Below are positions 1 through 8,268 of a DNA stretch of 64,000 bases, piece after piece. The notes beneath the pieces were generated by a model, which was given only the letters and a program-made list of their open reading frames with translations, had not been told where the DNA came from and searched no databases. The stretch covers positions 1 through 64,000 of the forward strand of contig JAKSPE010000006.1 in assembly GCA_024405015.1 (NCBI GenBank), written 5' to 3'. The position numbers were made by a program, and so were the translations under genes. The number at the start of each line of letters is the position of its first letter. Position 1 is the stretch's first letter. Source of the DNA: Sphaerochaetaceae bacterium. Lineage in GTDB: Bacteria; Spirochaetota; Spirochaetia; Sphaerochaetales; Sphaerochaetaceae.

Positions 1-30
1 GAGCACGAAAAAGACCGAGCGGATAAAAGA

Positions 31-68
31 AAGGAGTGTCACAGTATCAACTGAAACACTCCTTTTTC
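31..68. terminator. Bidirectional intrinsic terminator
   Basis: An 8-bp stem (32-39 pairing with 56-63) is followed by a T tract on the + strand and preceded by an A-rich stretch that gives a T-rich tail on the - strand. It lies just beyond the stop of the minus-strand lipoprotein gene and can end that transcript, and possibly one entering from the left. Confidence 0.75.
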
Positions 69-87
69 TGTTTACTACGCGTACGAC

Positions 88-540
88 TTACTTGTTTGCA
101 GCATCCTTGTACAGGGCTGGAAGGTCCTTTGACTTGAAGGACACCAGAGACCACACGGTTCCGTCCTTTGCAGTCCATCGCTGCTCGACGACAACCTTAT
201 TCATGGCAAGGTCAACGGTCTGGACCATCACCTGCTCCATTGCCTCCATCGTACTTGCTCCAGATTCACTGTAATAGGAAGAGAGGTTCTCCTTGAGGTT
301 GACGCGAATCTGACGAGCAAGATCCAGGCGAGCATTGGCATCTGCTGCCATCTGGGAGCTGCTCTCGCCCAGAAGCTTTGCCTTGCCGACACCATAAAGG
401 TATCGGTTACTGGAAGGGATCTCGGTGGTCCAGATTGGAGAGCCATCTCTATTCTTCTGTGTGATGTCCGTACCTGTTGCACAGGAAACCAGTGCAAGCA
501 GCATCAGTGCTGCAAGAAACGCCAAGACGAATCTTTTCAT
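88..540 (-). CDS. LPP20-like envelope lipoprotein
   Basis: This is a 150-residue predicted lipoprotein. A charged start, a hydrophobic stretch and a lipobox LVSC put the lipidated Cys at residue 20. The mature part has a YxYGVGKA-type strand followed by a helix rich in Ala, Asp and Arg, then a segment with VVEQRW and a closing VSF strand, as in the LPP20/FlgT-like domain. It is the last gene of a three-gene minus-strand set with 13 nt to the gene upstream. Its neighbours carry the same type of domain, so the three may act together at the outer membrane. The molecular function is unknown; the family match is by eye and moderate. Confidence 0.75.
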   Translation of the reverse strand: MKRFVLAFLAALMLLALVSCATGTDITQKNRDGSPIWTTEIPSSNRYLYGVGKAKLLGESSSQMAADANARLDLARQIRVNLKENLSSYYSESGASTMEAMEQVMVQTVDLAMNKVVVEQRWTAKDGTVWSLVSFKSKDLPALYKDAANK

Positions 541-553
541 CCGAGGCCTCCTA

Positions 554-1072
554 TCAGTTGAAATACTTGTCGATTGCAGACTGCATCATCTGGTTTGCCT
601 GCTCCGCAGCCTCGGTCTTGGAGAAGGAAGAGGAGGCATTGTCCTTGAACTGCTGTGCAAGCACATCGGTTGGAAGAGCAGCAAGAACGTAGGTTGTTCC
701 ATCGTCCATGACCTTGAAGATGTAGGATACTCTGGAAAGGGTTGCTGTGGCGGTCTGCTTTGACTTGCTCTCAAAGGACTGGACAGCCTGCATGTAGTCG
801 GAATTGATTTCGCCGGACTCGTTTGTGTAGGTTGTCACAATGGCCTCAATGGAGTTGTTGATATAAGCAGCAAGGTTCTGGTTGGCATTTGCCTTGGCCC
901 ATTCCCTAGAGATCTGGACGGTCTGTCCCTTTGCGACACCAACCTCGTAATGCATCTCAGCAGTATCCATTGGAGGATTGTTCCACCACTCACCTCTGAC
1001 CTTTGTGCTCTTACAACCCACGAGGGTGAAAACCAACATAACAGAAACCAAAACGATAATGGATTTTCTCAT
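554..1072 (-). CDS. LPP20-like envelope lipoprotein, paralogue of the downstream gene
   Basis: A 172-residue predicted lipoprotein with lipobox LVGC (Cys20). After a WW-N-PP motif typical of LPP20-like proteins comes a YEVGVAKG strand, then a long helix (roughly residues 55-85) and two strands ending in YVLAALP. Layout and length resemble the 150-residue neighbour, which suggests an old duplication. It sits 29 nt downstream of the large barrel-type protein gene and 13 nt upstream of the second lipoprotein gene, so the three are probably co-transcribed. Role is not known beyond a likely periplasmic or outer-membrane location. Confidence 0.75.
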   Translation of the reverse strand: MRKSIIVLVSVMLVFTLVGCKSTKVRGEWWNNPPMDTAEMHYEVGVAKGQTVQISREWAKANANQNLAAYINNSIEAIVTTYTNESGEINSDYMQAVQSFESKSKQTATATLSRVSYIFKVMDDGTTYVLAALPTDVLAQQFKDNASSSFSKTEAAEQANQMMQSAIDKYFN

Positions 1073-1101
1073 TTTCTACTCCTATCGATAAATCTTATTG
1101 T

Positions 1102-3303
1102 TCAAAACCCGAATACAGCACCGAAATAGGCTCTGACGCTGTTCGGGGAATTCTCATATTCAATTCCAAGTTCCGGGACGAATCCATGCTTTTGCATGAA
1201 TGGAAGCATGATGCGCATATAAGCCGATGCAAAGAAGGTTCTTCCAATGCCAAAGCGCACGCCAAGGGAAGCGACATCCTCCAGGTAAAGGCCTGCATCC
1301 ACTGCGACATGGAAGGTTGTGGACCTCTCTCCGTCGCTCAGACGAAGTGACACGGCAGGACTGATGCCAAGGTAGGTGAATCGCGTTGTGTAATAGACGA
1401 AATCCAGTGCTGCGGAAGCCTCCACATCAAAGATGTCCATCACATCATCGGTTTCATCAAGGACAAACCCAAAGCCGAAATCGGTTCGAAGTCCCAATTC
1501 CCAGTCTCCTGCGAAACCGCTGTATCCACCACCTACGGTGTATGCATACGGAATGGTTGAGATATCCTCATACTGGACCGTCTTCTTGCCGTAGATTGTG
1601 TCATAGGAACTCTCATACGGAATCAGCGGATAGGTGTATCGGCCAGAGGTCGAGGATGCAACCTCCGAGACCGATTTGACTTCATTTTTCACAAGCCATG
1701 TGTAGCCGTGATCACTGACCGCAAACGGGCTATCAAACCACTGGTTTGTGTAGACGTAGTCCTTCTCATCCATCACAATCTCCGAGGAGGCTGAAATGAA
1801 TCGGATTCCATCAATCACATAAGCGTAACGGTCGTTCTTGGCATCCAGAACCAAGTGGTACTGGGCAATGAGGTCAAACAGTCTTGCACCGTCCTTAAGG
1901 GCAGCATCATAGGAAGCCTGAGCATTGACGTACTTGTAATACTCATCCCTGTTCTTCTTTCCGGCACTGTAGATGACAGGCTCCTGACCGGTAAGAAGTT
2001 CATAACCAACATGGATATCATGGATGGAAAAGTCTTCTGCCTGCAGTGAGACGTTCCAGTAGAAATCCTCACCATCATAAGAACCAATCACAAGAGAGGT
2101 TCTGTCATCACGGGAATCGAGGATGAACGACTGGCTCTGCACATCATCCAAAAGCTTTACACAGTGGTCATAGCGATCCTGAATGCTCTTTCGGAGGCTG
2201 TCCGACACAAGATTCTCCACACGGGTCTTCTGAAGATCCCTCTGCTGGACAAGCTCCTGCATCTCGTCGGCCCTGACTGCCAAGGCACTCTCGGTAGGAG
2301 TGCCATCCATCTTTAGCTCTGCAGTCTTGAAAGCCTTGTTCTCCAGTGCCGTGCGGTTCACCTCATATTCCAAATCGATTCTTTCAAACTCATCTGCCAA
2401 AAGCCCATCGTATAGCGCACACATGGCATCATAGTCAGCAATTGCCTGCAAAATTGCAGAAGTGCTTGAAGCAAAATCATTGTCAGAGACCTTTGCGGTG
2501 GTCTGCACAACCTTCTCAATCGCCTGCTGGATCTGCTCATTGATGCTGGCAAGATTCATGGCATTGGCCTGTGCCAAAGCGTTTTCCTTCTGAAGTGCAA
2601 GGCTCTTCTGCTCTGCCTCGTTCTGCTGCAAAAGGAACCTCAGCTCCATCTGGGCGGCATAGGTCGATGCACTGGAGGAGCTTTTGAGAAGAGAGTTCTC
2701 CTCTTCAATCAGAAGGCTTTCATATTCGGAATAGACGGACTGGAAGGTGATGGGAATGCCAAGCTCCGGAACACTTGCGGCATAGCCCATGCTGATGAGG
2801 ACCTGTCTGCTGTTGTTGTACTCGGAAAGCGCATTCAGAAGATTGGAAAGCTTTGCCTTTCTCTGGTCCATGCCATCGGCATTCTGGGCATAGATGCTGC
2901 GAACCGATGTCATGCTGTCGCGAAGTCGAATCAGGTAGACATCATGGGCAGAATCCGGGATGGTTGCACAAACTTTGTAGGTACCAAGCTTTTTATCACC
3001 GCCAGAGGTCTTTTCCGCATTTGAATACTGCACCGATACGAGATTCCCATAACTTAGGGTCGATACCGACTGGGAGAAGGAAGATCCATCGCCCTGGGAA
3101 TCCAGGGTCACAAGAGTTCCGGAAAAAACATTGGTACCGAATATGGTGCTTGTCAGGTTATGCAACGCATTTGCCTGGGCATCGGCAATGCTGTCGCCAT
3201 AGCCGATTGCAGACACGTCGGATGCAAAGGCGCACACGCAGCAAAGCATCAGACAAACGGTGCTGATGATCATCTGAATAGGTCTGGCGAATCTTTTACT
3301 CAT
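1102..3303 (-). CDS. Large secreted protein: LPP20-like N-terminus, helical middle, C-terminal barrel-like domain
   Basis: A 733-residue protein with a cleavable-looking signal peptide (cut near Ala-Phe-Ala, residue 26) and no lipobox Cys. Residues about 30-125 repeat the LPP20-like pattern (IGYGDSIADAQANAL, then beta strands). Residues about 170-400 are Gln/Glu/Ala-rich and probably coiled coil. From about residue 580 alternating strands end in a terminal Phe (FGAVFGF), the usual signature of an outer-membrane beta barrel. It is the first gene of a three-gene set with the two LPP20-like lipoproteins. It could be an outer-membrane protein with its own periplasmic LPP20 domain; no named family was recognised for the whole protein. 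Confidence 0.7.
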   Translation of the reverse strand: MSKRFARPIQMIISTVCLMLCCVCAFASDVSAIGYGDSIADAQANALHNLTSTIFGTNVFSGTLVTLDSQGDGSSFSQSVSTLSYGNLVSVQYSNAEKTSGGDKKLGTYKVCATIPDSAHDVYLIRLRDSMTSVRSIYAQNADGMDQRKAKLSNLLNALSEYNNSRQVLISMGYAASVPELGIPITFQSVYSEYESLLIEEENSLLKSSSSASTYAAQMELRFLLQQNEAEQKSLALQKENALAQANAMNLASINEQIQQAIEKVVQTTAKVSDNDFASSTSAILQAIADYDAMCALYDGLLADEFERIDLEYEVNRTALENKAFKTAELKMDGTPTESALAVRADEMQELVQQRDLQKTRVENLVSDSLRKSIQDRYDHCVKLLDDVQSQSFILDSRDDRTSLVIGSYDGEDFYWNVSLQAEDFSIHDIHVGYELLTGQEPVIYSAGKKNRDEYYKYVNAQASYDAALKDGARLFDLIAQYHLVLDAKNDRYAYVIDGIRFISASSEIVMDEKDYVYTNQWFDSPFAVSDHGYTWLVKNEVKSVSEVASSTSGRYTYPLIPYESSYDTIYGKKTVQYEDISTIPYAYTVGGGYSGFAGDWELGLRTDFGFGFVLDETDDVMDIFDVEASAALDFVYYTTRFTYLGISPAVSLRLSDGERSTTFHVAVDAGLYLEDVASLGVRFGIGRTFFASAYMRIMLPFMQKHGFVPELGIEYENSPNSVRAYFGAVFGF

Positions 3304-3375
3304 GGTACTCTCGTTTTATCACAATTGTTCACTAAATCAAACAATCCAAATCGCAAAACGTGACAAACAAATGGC

Positions 3376-4251
3376 TCATCCCTGCGGTCTGCGAATGATA
3401 TCGGTCACATCCTGAAGCGAAATGAAAGCATCTGCATCGATTTCCTGGACCAAGGTCTTGAGTCTGTTGATCTGAAAACGGTTCACAATGAAGTAGAGAA
3501 TCTGCTTCTCCTCCTTGGAGTACCCGCCAACGGCACTGACAATCGTGCCGCTTGCCTTGAACTTTTCCGAAAGGGCCTCTGAAAGTTCATTGGCCTTCGT
3601 CGTCACAATCATTGCGCATTTGGAGCTGTCAAAACCCTCAATGATGAAGTCCACCGTCTTGGAACCGACAAAATAGGTGACGATGGAATACAACGGAAGA
3701 ATCCAGCTTCGGATGACAAGACCACAGACGATGTAAAGGATGGTGTTGAACACCAAAACAAAGGATCCTATGGAGATTCCTATCCTTTTTGAGAACGTCA
3801 CCGAAAGGACATCGATGCCATCAATCGCACCTCCGTTTCGGATGGTGAGGCCACTTCCGACACCAGACACCACACCTCCAAAGATTGCACAAAGCAGAAG
3901 GTCAGAGCCTGCCAACGGGGACACAAATGAGACATCCACCGGAAGCACATACAGAATCAGGTAGGATGTAACAGAATAGACAGCCACCGCAAACACGGAG
4001 TACAAGGTAAAGGCCAAGCCTTGCCTGCGAAGTCCAAACAGGAAGATCGGAATGTTGATCACAACCAGAAACACAGACAAGCTAAGCGTTGGAGGTGTCA
4101 CCTGATCCAGCAGCATGGAGAGCCCCGAAATTCCACTATCATAGAGTTTGACCGGAAACAGGAACATGGTCACACCAAAGGCATTGATCACACCTGCGAC
4201 CAGAAGCCAGACAAAATTCTTGAACCGAAGTTCACTTCCTTTTTTTCTCAT
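3376..4251 (-). CDS. YitT family membrane protein (DUF161/DUF2179)
   Basis: A 291-residue integral membrane protein with five to six hydrophobic segments in the first 200 residues and a soluble C-terminal domain of about 80 residues. GVINAFGVTMFLFPVKLYDSG and GSGLTIRNGGAIDGIDVLS match the YitT/DUF161 pattern, and the tail (about 205-288, ending in FISLQDVTDI) matches DUF2179. The family is widespread and its transport role is unsettled. Single gene: an SD-like AGGAT precedes the ATG, and a TATATT -10 lies upstream in the interval shared with the divergent HAD gene. Confidence 0.88.
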   Translation of the reverse strand: MRKKGSELRFKNFVWLLVAGVINAFGVTMFLFPVKLYDSGISGLSMLLDQVTPPTLSLSVFLVVINIPIFLFGLRRQGLAFTLYSVFAVAVYSVTSYLILYVLPVDVSFVSPLAGSDLLLCAIFGGVVSGVGSGLTIRNGGAIDGIDVLSVTFSKRIGISIGSFVLVFNTILYIVCGLVIRSWILPLYSIVTYFVGSKTVDFIIEGFDSSKCAMIVTTKANELSEALSEKFKASGTIVSAVGGYSKEEKQILYFIVNRFQINRLKTLVQEIDADAFISLQDVTDIIRRPQG

Positions 4252-4323
4252 AGCATAATCCTCTTCCCTTCCAATATAACATAAAAAAGGAAAAACACAC
4301 TTTCCCGTTCGTAGAAAGGTCGA

Positions 4324-4352
4324 TTGATACCCATAGGATTTACCGTTAGAAT
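4324..4352 (+). promoter_or_regulatory. Sigma-70 promoter giving a leaderless HAD mRNA
   Basis: TTGATA (4324-4329), a 17-nt spacer and TAGAAT (4347-4352) form a near-consensus promoter. The -10 ends 7 nt before ATG 4360, so the expected start of transcription falls on or next to the start codon and leaves no room for a Shine-Dalgarno sequence. Confidence 0.7.
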
Positions 4353-4359
4353 GAAAGCC

Positions 4360-5067
4360 ATGAAAGATTACAAGATGATCCTTTTCGATTTGGACGGCAC
4401 CCTACTTCCTATGGAGCTGGAAACCTTCATGGGAGGTTATCTCAAGAGCATCGCAACCAAAATGGCCACGTACGGCTACGAGCCTAAAACCTTGGGAGCA
4501 GCCCTTTGGGACTCGATTGCAAAGATGATGGCAAACGATGGGGCAAAGACAAACGAAGAGGTCTTCTGGGACCGTTTCTGTGAAATCTACGGAAAAGATG
4601 CCATCAAGGACAAAAAGACGATTGATGGCTTCTATCGCAACGAATTCCAGAATGTGAAGAATTACTGTGGCTTCAATCCAAAAGCATCCGAGACCGTGTA
4701 CAAACTCAAGGCGGCAGGATTTCGAGTCGCACTTGCCACAAACCCGTTCTTTCCGCAGTACGCCACCTTCAGCCGCATCCGCTGGGCAGGTCTTGAGCCT
4801 TCTGACTTTGAGCTTATCACAACCTACGAGAATTCCCATACCTGCAAACCGAACCTCTCTTATTACAAGGAAGTCCTGTCCTCACTCAACATCATGCCTT
4901 CCGAAACCTTAATGGTCGGGAACGATGCCCTGGAGGATATGATCGCCGAGGAACTCGGCATTGACGTGTTCCTTCTGACAGACTGTCTCATCAACACAAA
5001 GAACAGAGACATCTCCCAGTATCCGCAAGGAAGCTTTGACGAGCTTCTGACCTACATAGGATTGTAG
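4360..5067 (+). CDS. HAD-superfamily hydrolase
   Basis: A 235-residue haloacid-dehalogenase-type phosphatase. Motif I is ILFDLDGTLLP at the N-terminus, motif II is the ALATNP segment (around residue 128), the conserved Lys is near CKPNLSYY (about 165), and motif III/IV is MVGNDALEDMIAEELG (about 185). A helical cap lies between motifs I and II. The upstream TTG at 4324 is the -35 box rather than a start. ATG 4360 is preferred over ATG 4351 because it leaves 7 nt after the -10 element. The substrate cannot be read from sequence; the closest named types are phosphoglycolate phosphatase-like enzymes. A 46-residue membrane protein gene follows at once. Confidence 0.85.
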   Translation: MKDYKMILFDLDGTLLPMELETFMGGYLKSIATKMATYGYEPKTLGAALWDSIAKMMANDGAKTNEEVFWDRFCEIYGKDAIKDKKTIDGFYRNEFQNVKNYCGFNPKASETVYKLKAAGFRVALATNPFFPQYATFSRIRWAGLEPSDFELITTYENSHTCKPNLSYYKEVLSSLNIMPSETLMVGNDALEDMIAEELGIDVFLLTDCLINTKNRDISQYPQGSFDELLTYIGL

Positions 5068-5072
5068 TGGCT

Positions 5073-5213
5073 ATGAGAAACAAGGATATGCCAAGAAGCA
5101 CCCCGATGTGGCTTAGAGTCTCGATTCTGGTGCTTCTTTCTGCCATTTTGCTTTCTGCATTCATTGCTGCCGCTTTGGCATTGATTCACATCTGGGCCCA
5201 GACCCACATGTAA
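5073..5213 (+). CDS. 46-residue single-pass membrane protein
   Basis: A small open frame starts at ATG 5073, five bases after the HAD stop, and ends with TAA at 5211-5213. An in-frame GTG at 5067 overlaps the HAD stop and is an alternative start. The product has a short charged N-terminus (residues 1-15, Arg/Lys-rich) and one strongly hydrophobic segment of about 23 residues rich in Leu, Ala and Ile, then a short tail. It ends just before the convergent MBL gene. Its position suggests translational coupling to the phosphatase, for example as a membrane anchor or modulator; that is inference, with no family recognised. Confidence 0.55.
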   Translation: MRNKDMPRSTPMWLRVSILVLLSAILLSAFIAAALALIHIWAQTHM

Positions 5214-5216
5214 AGG

Positions 5217-6656
5217 TCATTTGGCGACAGAGACCTCGTAATCCCGTTTGGCACCGTGGGCGCCGAAGATCTGCCACTTGCCAGCACCAAGGCGCGCAAA
5301 CAGAGCCTCTCGTTCCATGGCACACATCTTCGGATCCGTATCCACCGAGGTCATGAGAATCGGAGCACATCGGTTGTACTCAGCCTGCTCGGCTGTCATG
5401 CCCTTCATGTTCACATAGACATCGCCTGTGAATGCAACCTTGTTGCCATAATCCACAAGAAGGATCTCTCCAGGAAGATGTCCACCGGCACCTTCAAACA
5501 CCTCAAAGGAAAGGTCTGCAAAGCGGAAATAGCCGATTGGTGTAATAGGATTCACACACTTGGCAGGACTCTGCCAGAGCACCTTGAGCTTTTCAGGCTT
5601 GGTTGCCTCATAGGATGTCAGGGTCTTGCAGATGCCGATGTATGGCTTATGCAGAGGGTTCTCCTCCCGAAAGCCGTTTCGGCTCTCGGCCTCAAGTCTC
5701 AGACACTGTGCAGTTCTCTCGTTCACAAGAACCTCATCAAACAGGTTCAGAAGTCCACAGTGGTCAACGTCGGCATGGGTCACAAGAACACTCTTACGAG
5801 CGGCATCGAAATCCGGGATGAGCTTTCGAAACAGCTGCAGCTGCTCCTCTTTGTAACAGGCATAGCCGGTATCGATGAAAAGATATGCGTCGCCGCTTTT
5901 CAGAATCGCCGTATTGCTTCCGCAAGGAGGCTCAATCAGAATCATGTCGACCTGCTCTGTGAGTTTGAGCTCTGTCACCCTTGCGTTGTACTGTGAGCCT
6001 TTGCTCTTGGCCAGAAGTCCTGCAAAACGGCTGATGTTGTCAAATGTTCGGTATGGGGAAAGGCCTCTCTCATCCAGAACCTGCATGGCAAGGTTCGCAT
6101 CCACCAGAAGTGCGTTTCGGCTCTCCTGTGGAAGGTCCATGTTTTTCATGAGTTCTGAGACGAAGGAGTTGTAGAAGATGCTGTTGTCATAGATCTTCTC
6201 CGAGTGGTTGTAATCGATCACACGCACACTGCAAAGGTTGGATGACTCCAGGATGAAGTTCTGGATCTTCTGCTCATCGTCCACGAAAAGGCCCATCTTG
6301 AACAGCTGATACTCGGAGCCGTTCTCCTGGGAACTGATATAGGAGATGTTGAAGTTGTACTGCTGAATCAGCTGAAGCACCTTTTCGACACTGCCAGGAA
6401 CATCCTCAAGCCGGAACTCGATGAGAACGACGCTCTTTTCCCGCTGGGCCTGTAGGTATCCGATCTCCTTGAGCATCTGGGCAGCCTTCTCATGCTGCTG
6501 CTCCGTTCCCTCGGCGTCAATGAACAGTGTGTTGCTGTCGATGGCCTTGTTGTAGCTGGTTCTTGTGATGTTCATCCCCAAGGAAGCGAAGCAGTGGCTT
6601 GCCTTGAGAAAAGCCCCAATGTAGTCAGGCATTGTCGTGACATAGGTCTTTTTCAT
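5217..6656 (-). CDS. Tandem ACT domains fused to a metallo-beta-lactamase-fold hydrolase
   Basis: A 479-residue protein. Residues about 1-70 and 75-150 look like two ACT-type ligand-binding domains (the second reads SVVLIEFRLEDVPGSVEKVLQLI). Residues about 230-475 form a metallo-beta-lactamase fold. The metal motif is VTHADVDHCG, the HxDxDH version also seen in ComEC-type domains, and is followed by a His in GAGGHLPGE, an Asp in FTGDVY and a late His in FGAHG. The gene follows a GltD-like oxidoreductase gene after 12 nt and is probably in its operon. An amino acid or related ligand could control a hydrolase; the actual substrate is unknown. Confidence 0.8.
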   Translation of the reverse strand: MKKTYVTTMPDYIGAFLKASHCFASLGMNITRTSYNKAIDSNTLFIDAEGTEQQHEKAAQMLKEIGYLQAQREKSVVLIEFRLEDVPGSVEKVLQLIQQYNFNISYISSQENGSEYQLFKMGLFVDDEQKIQNFILESSNLCSVRVIDYNHSEKIYDNSIFYNSFVSELMKNMDLPQESRNALLVDANLAMQVLDERGLSPYRTFDNISRFAGLLAKSKGSQYNARVTELKLTEQVDMILIEPPCGSNTAILKSGDAYLFIDTGYACYKEEQLQLFRKLIPDFDAARKSVLVTHADVDHCGLLNLFDEVLVNERTAQCLRLEAESRNGFREENPLHKPYIGICKTLTSYEATKPEKLKVLWQSPAKCVNPITPIGYFRFADLSFEVFEGAGGHLPGEILLVDYGNKVAFTGDVYVNMKGMTAEQAEYNRCAPILMTSVDTDPKMCAMEREALFARLGAGKWQIFGAHGAKRDYEVSVAK

Positions 6657-6668
6657 GCAACCACCCCG

Positions 6669-7985
6669 TCAGATCTTCTTCTCGCTGAAGGCATCCTCAG
6701 GTGGTGCCTCAAACACAGGGATGTCGGCATAGATGTCCTTGCCATCCTTTGGAGGCAGGCTCTTCATGTAGTTGTCCATTGCCTCTGCAACCTTCTTGGC
6801 CATGGCAACCGCCTCTACGACGGTTCTGGCACCCTGAACAGCATCGCCACCAGCAAAGACGCCCGCTCGTGTGGTGCTTCCATCGGCATCGACTGTCAGA
6901 AGTCCCTTATGGTCCATATCGATTCCCTGGGTGGTCTTGATGAGAGTGCTTTCCGCAGCCTGTCCGATGGCAACGACGATTCCGCTATGTGGATAGAACT
7001 TCTCGCTACCCTCCACCACGGTCACGTTGCCGTTCTCGTCAGTGATGGTGTCGCAGCAGACCATACCGTTGGCACGAAGCTCGACCGGCTGCTTGTTGAA
7101 GCGGAAATGAACACCTTCCAACTTGGAATAGCTGTACTCATAGCTGGAAGCCTGAATGTTGTTGCGATCGCTTCTGGAGTAGCATGTGACATATCTGGCA
7201 CCGTTTCGGACAGCGGTTCTTGCGCAGTCCATTGCAGAATTGCCGACACCGATGACCGCAATGTCATCACCCAGTCGGAAGCCTTTTGAGTTGGCAAGAT
7301 AATCGATGGCAAAAGCGACATTTCCAAGGGACTCACCCTTGATGTGCATAGCACTTGGCTTTCTCAGGCCGCTTCCGATGAACACACTGTCATAGCCGTC
7401 GCGGAACAGGTCATCGATGGTGATGGTTCTACCGATTGAGGTGTGAGGACGGACCTTGATGTCTTTCAGAATCAGGTGGCGATATTCAAAGTCGTCCAGC
7501 ACGCTGTCCGGAAGTCTGAAATTCGGGATCCCATAGCGCATGATGCCACCGATTTTGTCGCGAGCCTCGAAAATCGTCACATCATAACCCCAACGTGCAA
7601 GAAGCACGGCAATGGTAAGGCCTGCAGGGCCAGAGCCGACGATGGCAGTCTTCATGCCATTCTTAGGAGCTGGTCCCATGACCATCTTGTTTGCGAATGT
7701 TGTGGAGATGTAGTCCTCAATAATGGAGAAATGCACAGGGTCGTGGGTAGCCATTCTGTTTCGGATGCAATGGCCTTCACACTGCTTCTCGTGATTGCAC
7801 ACGATGCAGCACACTGTGGTAAGTGGATTGTTCTCAAAGAGCATGCGTCCGGCATCATCCAGTTTGCCGTCCTTCAGAAGTCGAATGACCTCCGGGATGT
7901 TCGTACCAATCGGACAACCCTTCTGACAAAGCGGATTCTTACAACCCAGACACTTGTTCGCCTCATCCAAAACATGCAAAGCCAT
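6669..7985 (-). CDS. NAD(P)H-dependent oxidoreductase, glutamate synthase small subunit-like
   Basis: A 438-residue flavoprotein of the GltD family. The N-terminal part has eight Cys in two clusters (CLGCKNPLCQKGCP and CCIVCNHEKQCEGHC) for two 4Fe-4S centres. An FAD-binding GSGPAGL follows near residue 120, an NAD(P)-binding GVGNSAMDCAR near 245, and the closing flavin motif GGDAVQGARTVVEA near 385. No glutamate synthase large subunit is in the window, so it may serve another partner, as many stand-alone GltD-like proteins do. An SD (AGGAGA) precedes the ATG and a TATACT -10 lies upstream. It heads a two-gene unit with the ACT-MBL protein. Confidence 0.88.
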   Translation of the reverse strand: MALHVLDEANKCLGCKNPLCQKGCPIGTNIPEVIRLLKDGKLDDAGRMLFENNPLTTVCCIVCNHEKQCEGHCIRNRMATHDPVHFSIIEDYISTTFANKMVMGPAPKNGMKTAIVGSGPAGLTIAVLLARWGYDVTIFEARDKIGGIMRYGIPNFRLPDSVLDDFEYRHLILKDIKVRPHTSIGRTITIDDLFRDGYDSVFIGSGLRKPSAMHIKGESLGNVAFAIDYLANSKGFRLGDDIAVIGVGNSAMDCARTAVRNGARYVTCYSRSDRNNIQASSYEYSYSKLEGVHFRFNKQPVELRANGMVCCDTITDENGNVTVVEGSEKFYPHSGIVVAIGQAAESTLIKTTQGIDMDHKGLLTVDADGSTTRAGVFAGGDAVQGARTVVEAVAMAKKVAEAMDNYMKSLPPKDGKDIYADIPVFEAPPEDAFSEKKI

Positions 7986-8057
7986 AGCAGATCTCCTATC
8001 GTATCAAGTATAGCAAATCAAAAGCGATAAAAAAACCACACAATTGCTACGCAAATG

Positions 8058-8090
8058 CAAAATACTTTCTGCACTTCCCTGGTATATGGA
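8058..8090 (+). promoter_or_regulatory. Shared upstream block, copy 1 (CAAAAT-N16-TGGTAT)
   Basis: CAAAATACTTTC begins at 8058 and TGGTATATG at 8080, exactly 22 nt later. The same arrangement recurs at 16255 and 28310. TGGTATATG can act as an extended -10 with transcription starting near 8095, but no protein gene follows here, only a hairpin terminator. Confidence 0.45.
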
Positions 8091-8094
8091 TGGT

Positions 8095-8190
8095 GAAGGC
8101 GTAAAACCCAAATCCCAATGCCTTACGTGAAGCCTGTCCGAAGCCCAGTCCCCAAGTCACAACAAAACGGACAGGCTTCCGCTTTTTTTT
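8095..8190 (+). ncRNA. Possible small RNA of about 95 nt
   Basis: The interval between the extended -10 at 8080-8088 and a strong intrinsic terminator ending at 8190 has no open frame of note. A transcript would hold a first weak hairpin (the GCGTAA around 8099 against TTACG around 8124) and then the 12-bp terminator stem. This is an inference from promoter and terminator positions alone; no known RNA family was recognised. Confidence 0.3.
8129..8190 (+). terminator. Intrinsic terminator
   Basis: A perfect 12-bp inverted repeat (8129-8140 with 8168-8179, core AGCCTGTCCG) has a 27-nt loop and is followed by CGC and eight T. No + strand protein gene precedes it, which is why a small RNA is suspected. 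Confidence 0.7.
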
Positions 8191-8268
8191 GGAGGTGTCA
8201 TGGAATGTTGATTACATCTGATTATGTTACTAAAATGATGAGAGTCACTTCCCAAGAAGGAGCAAATC

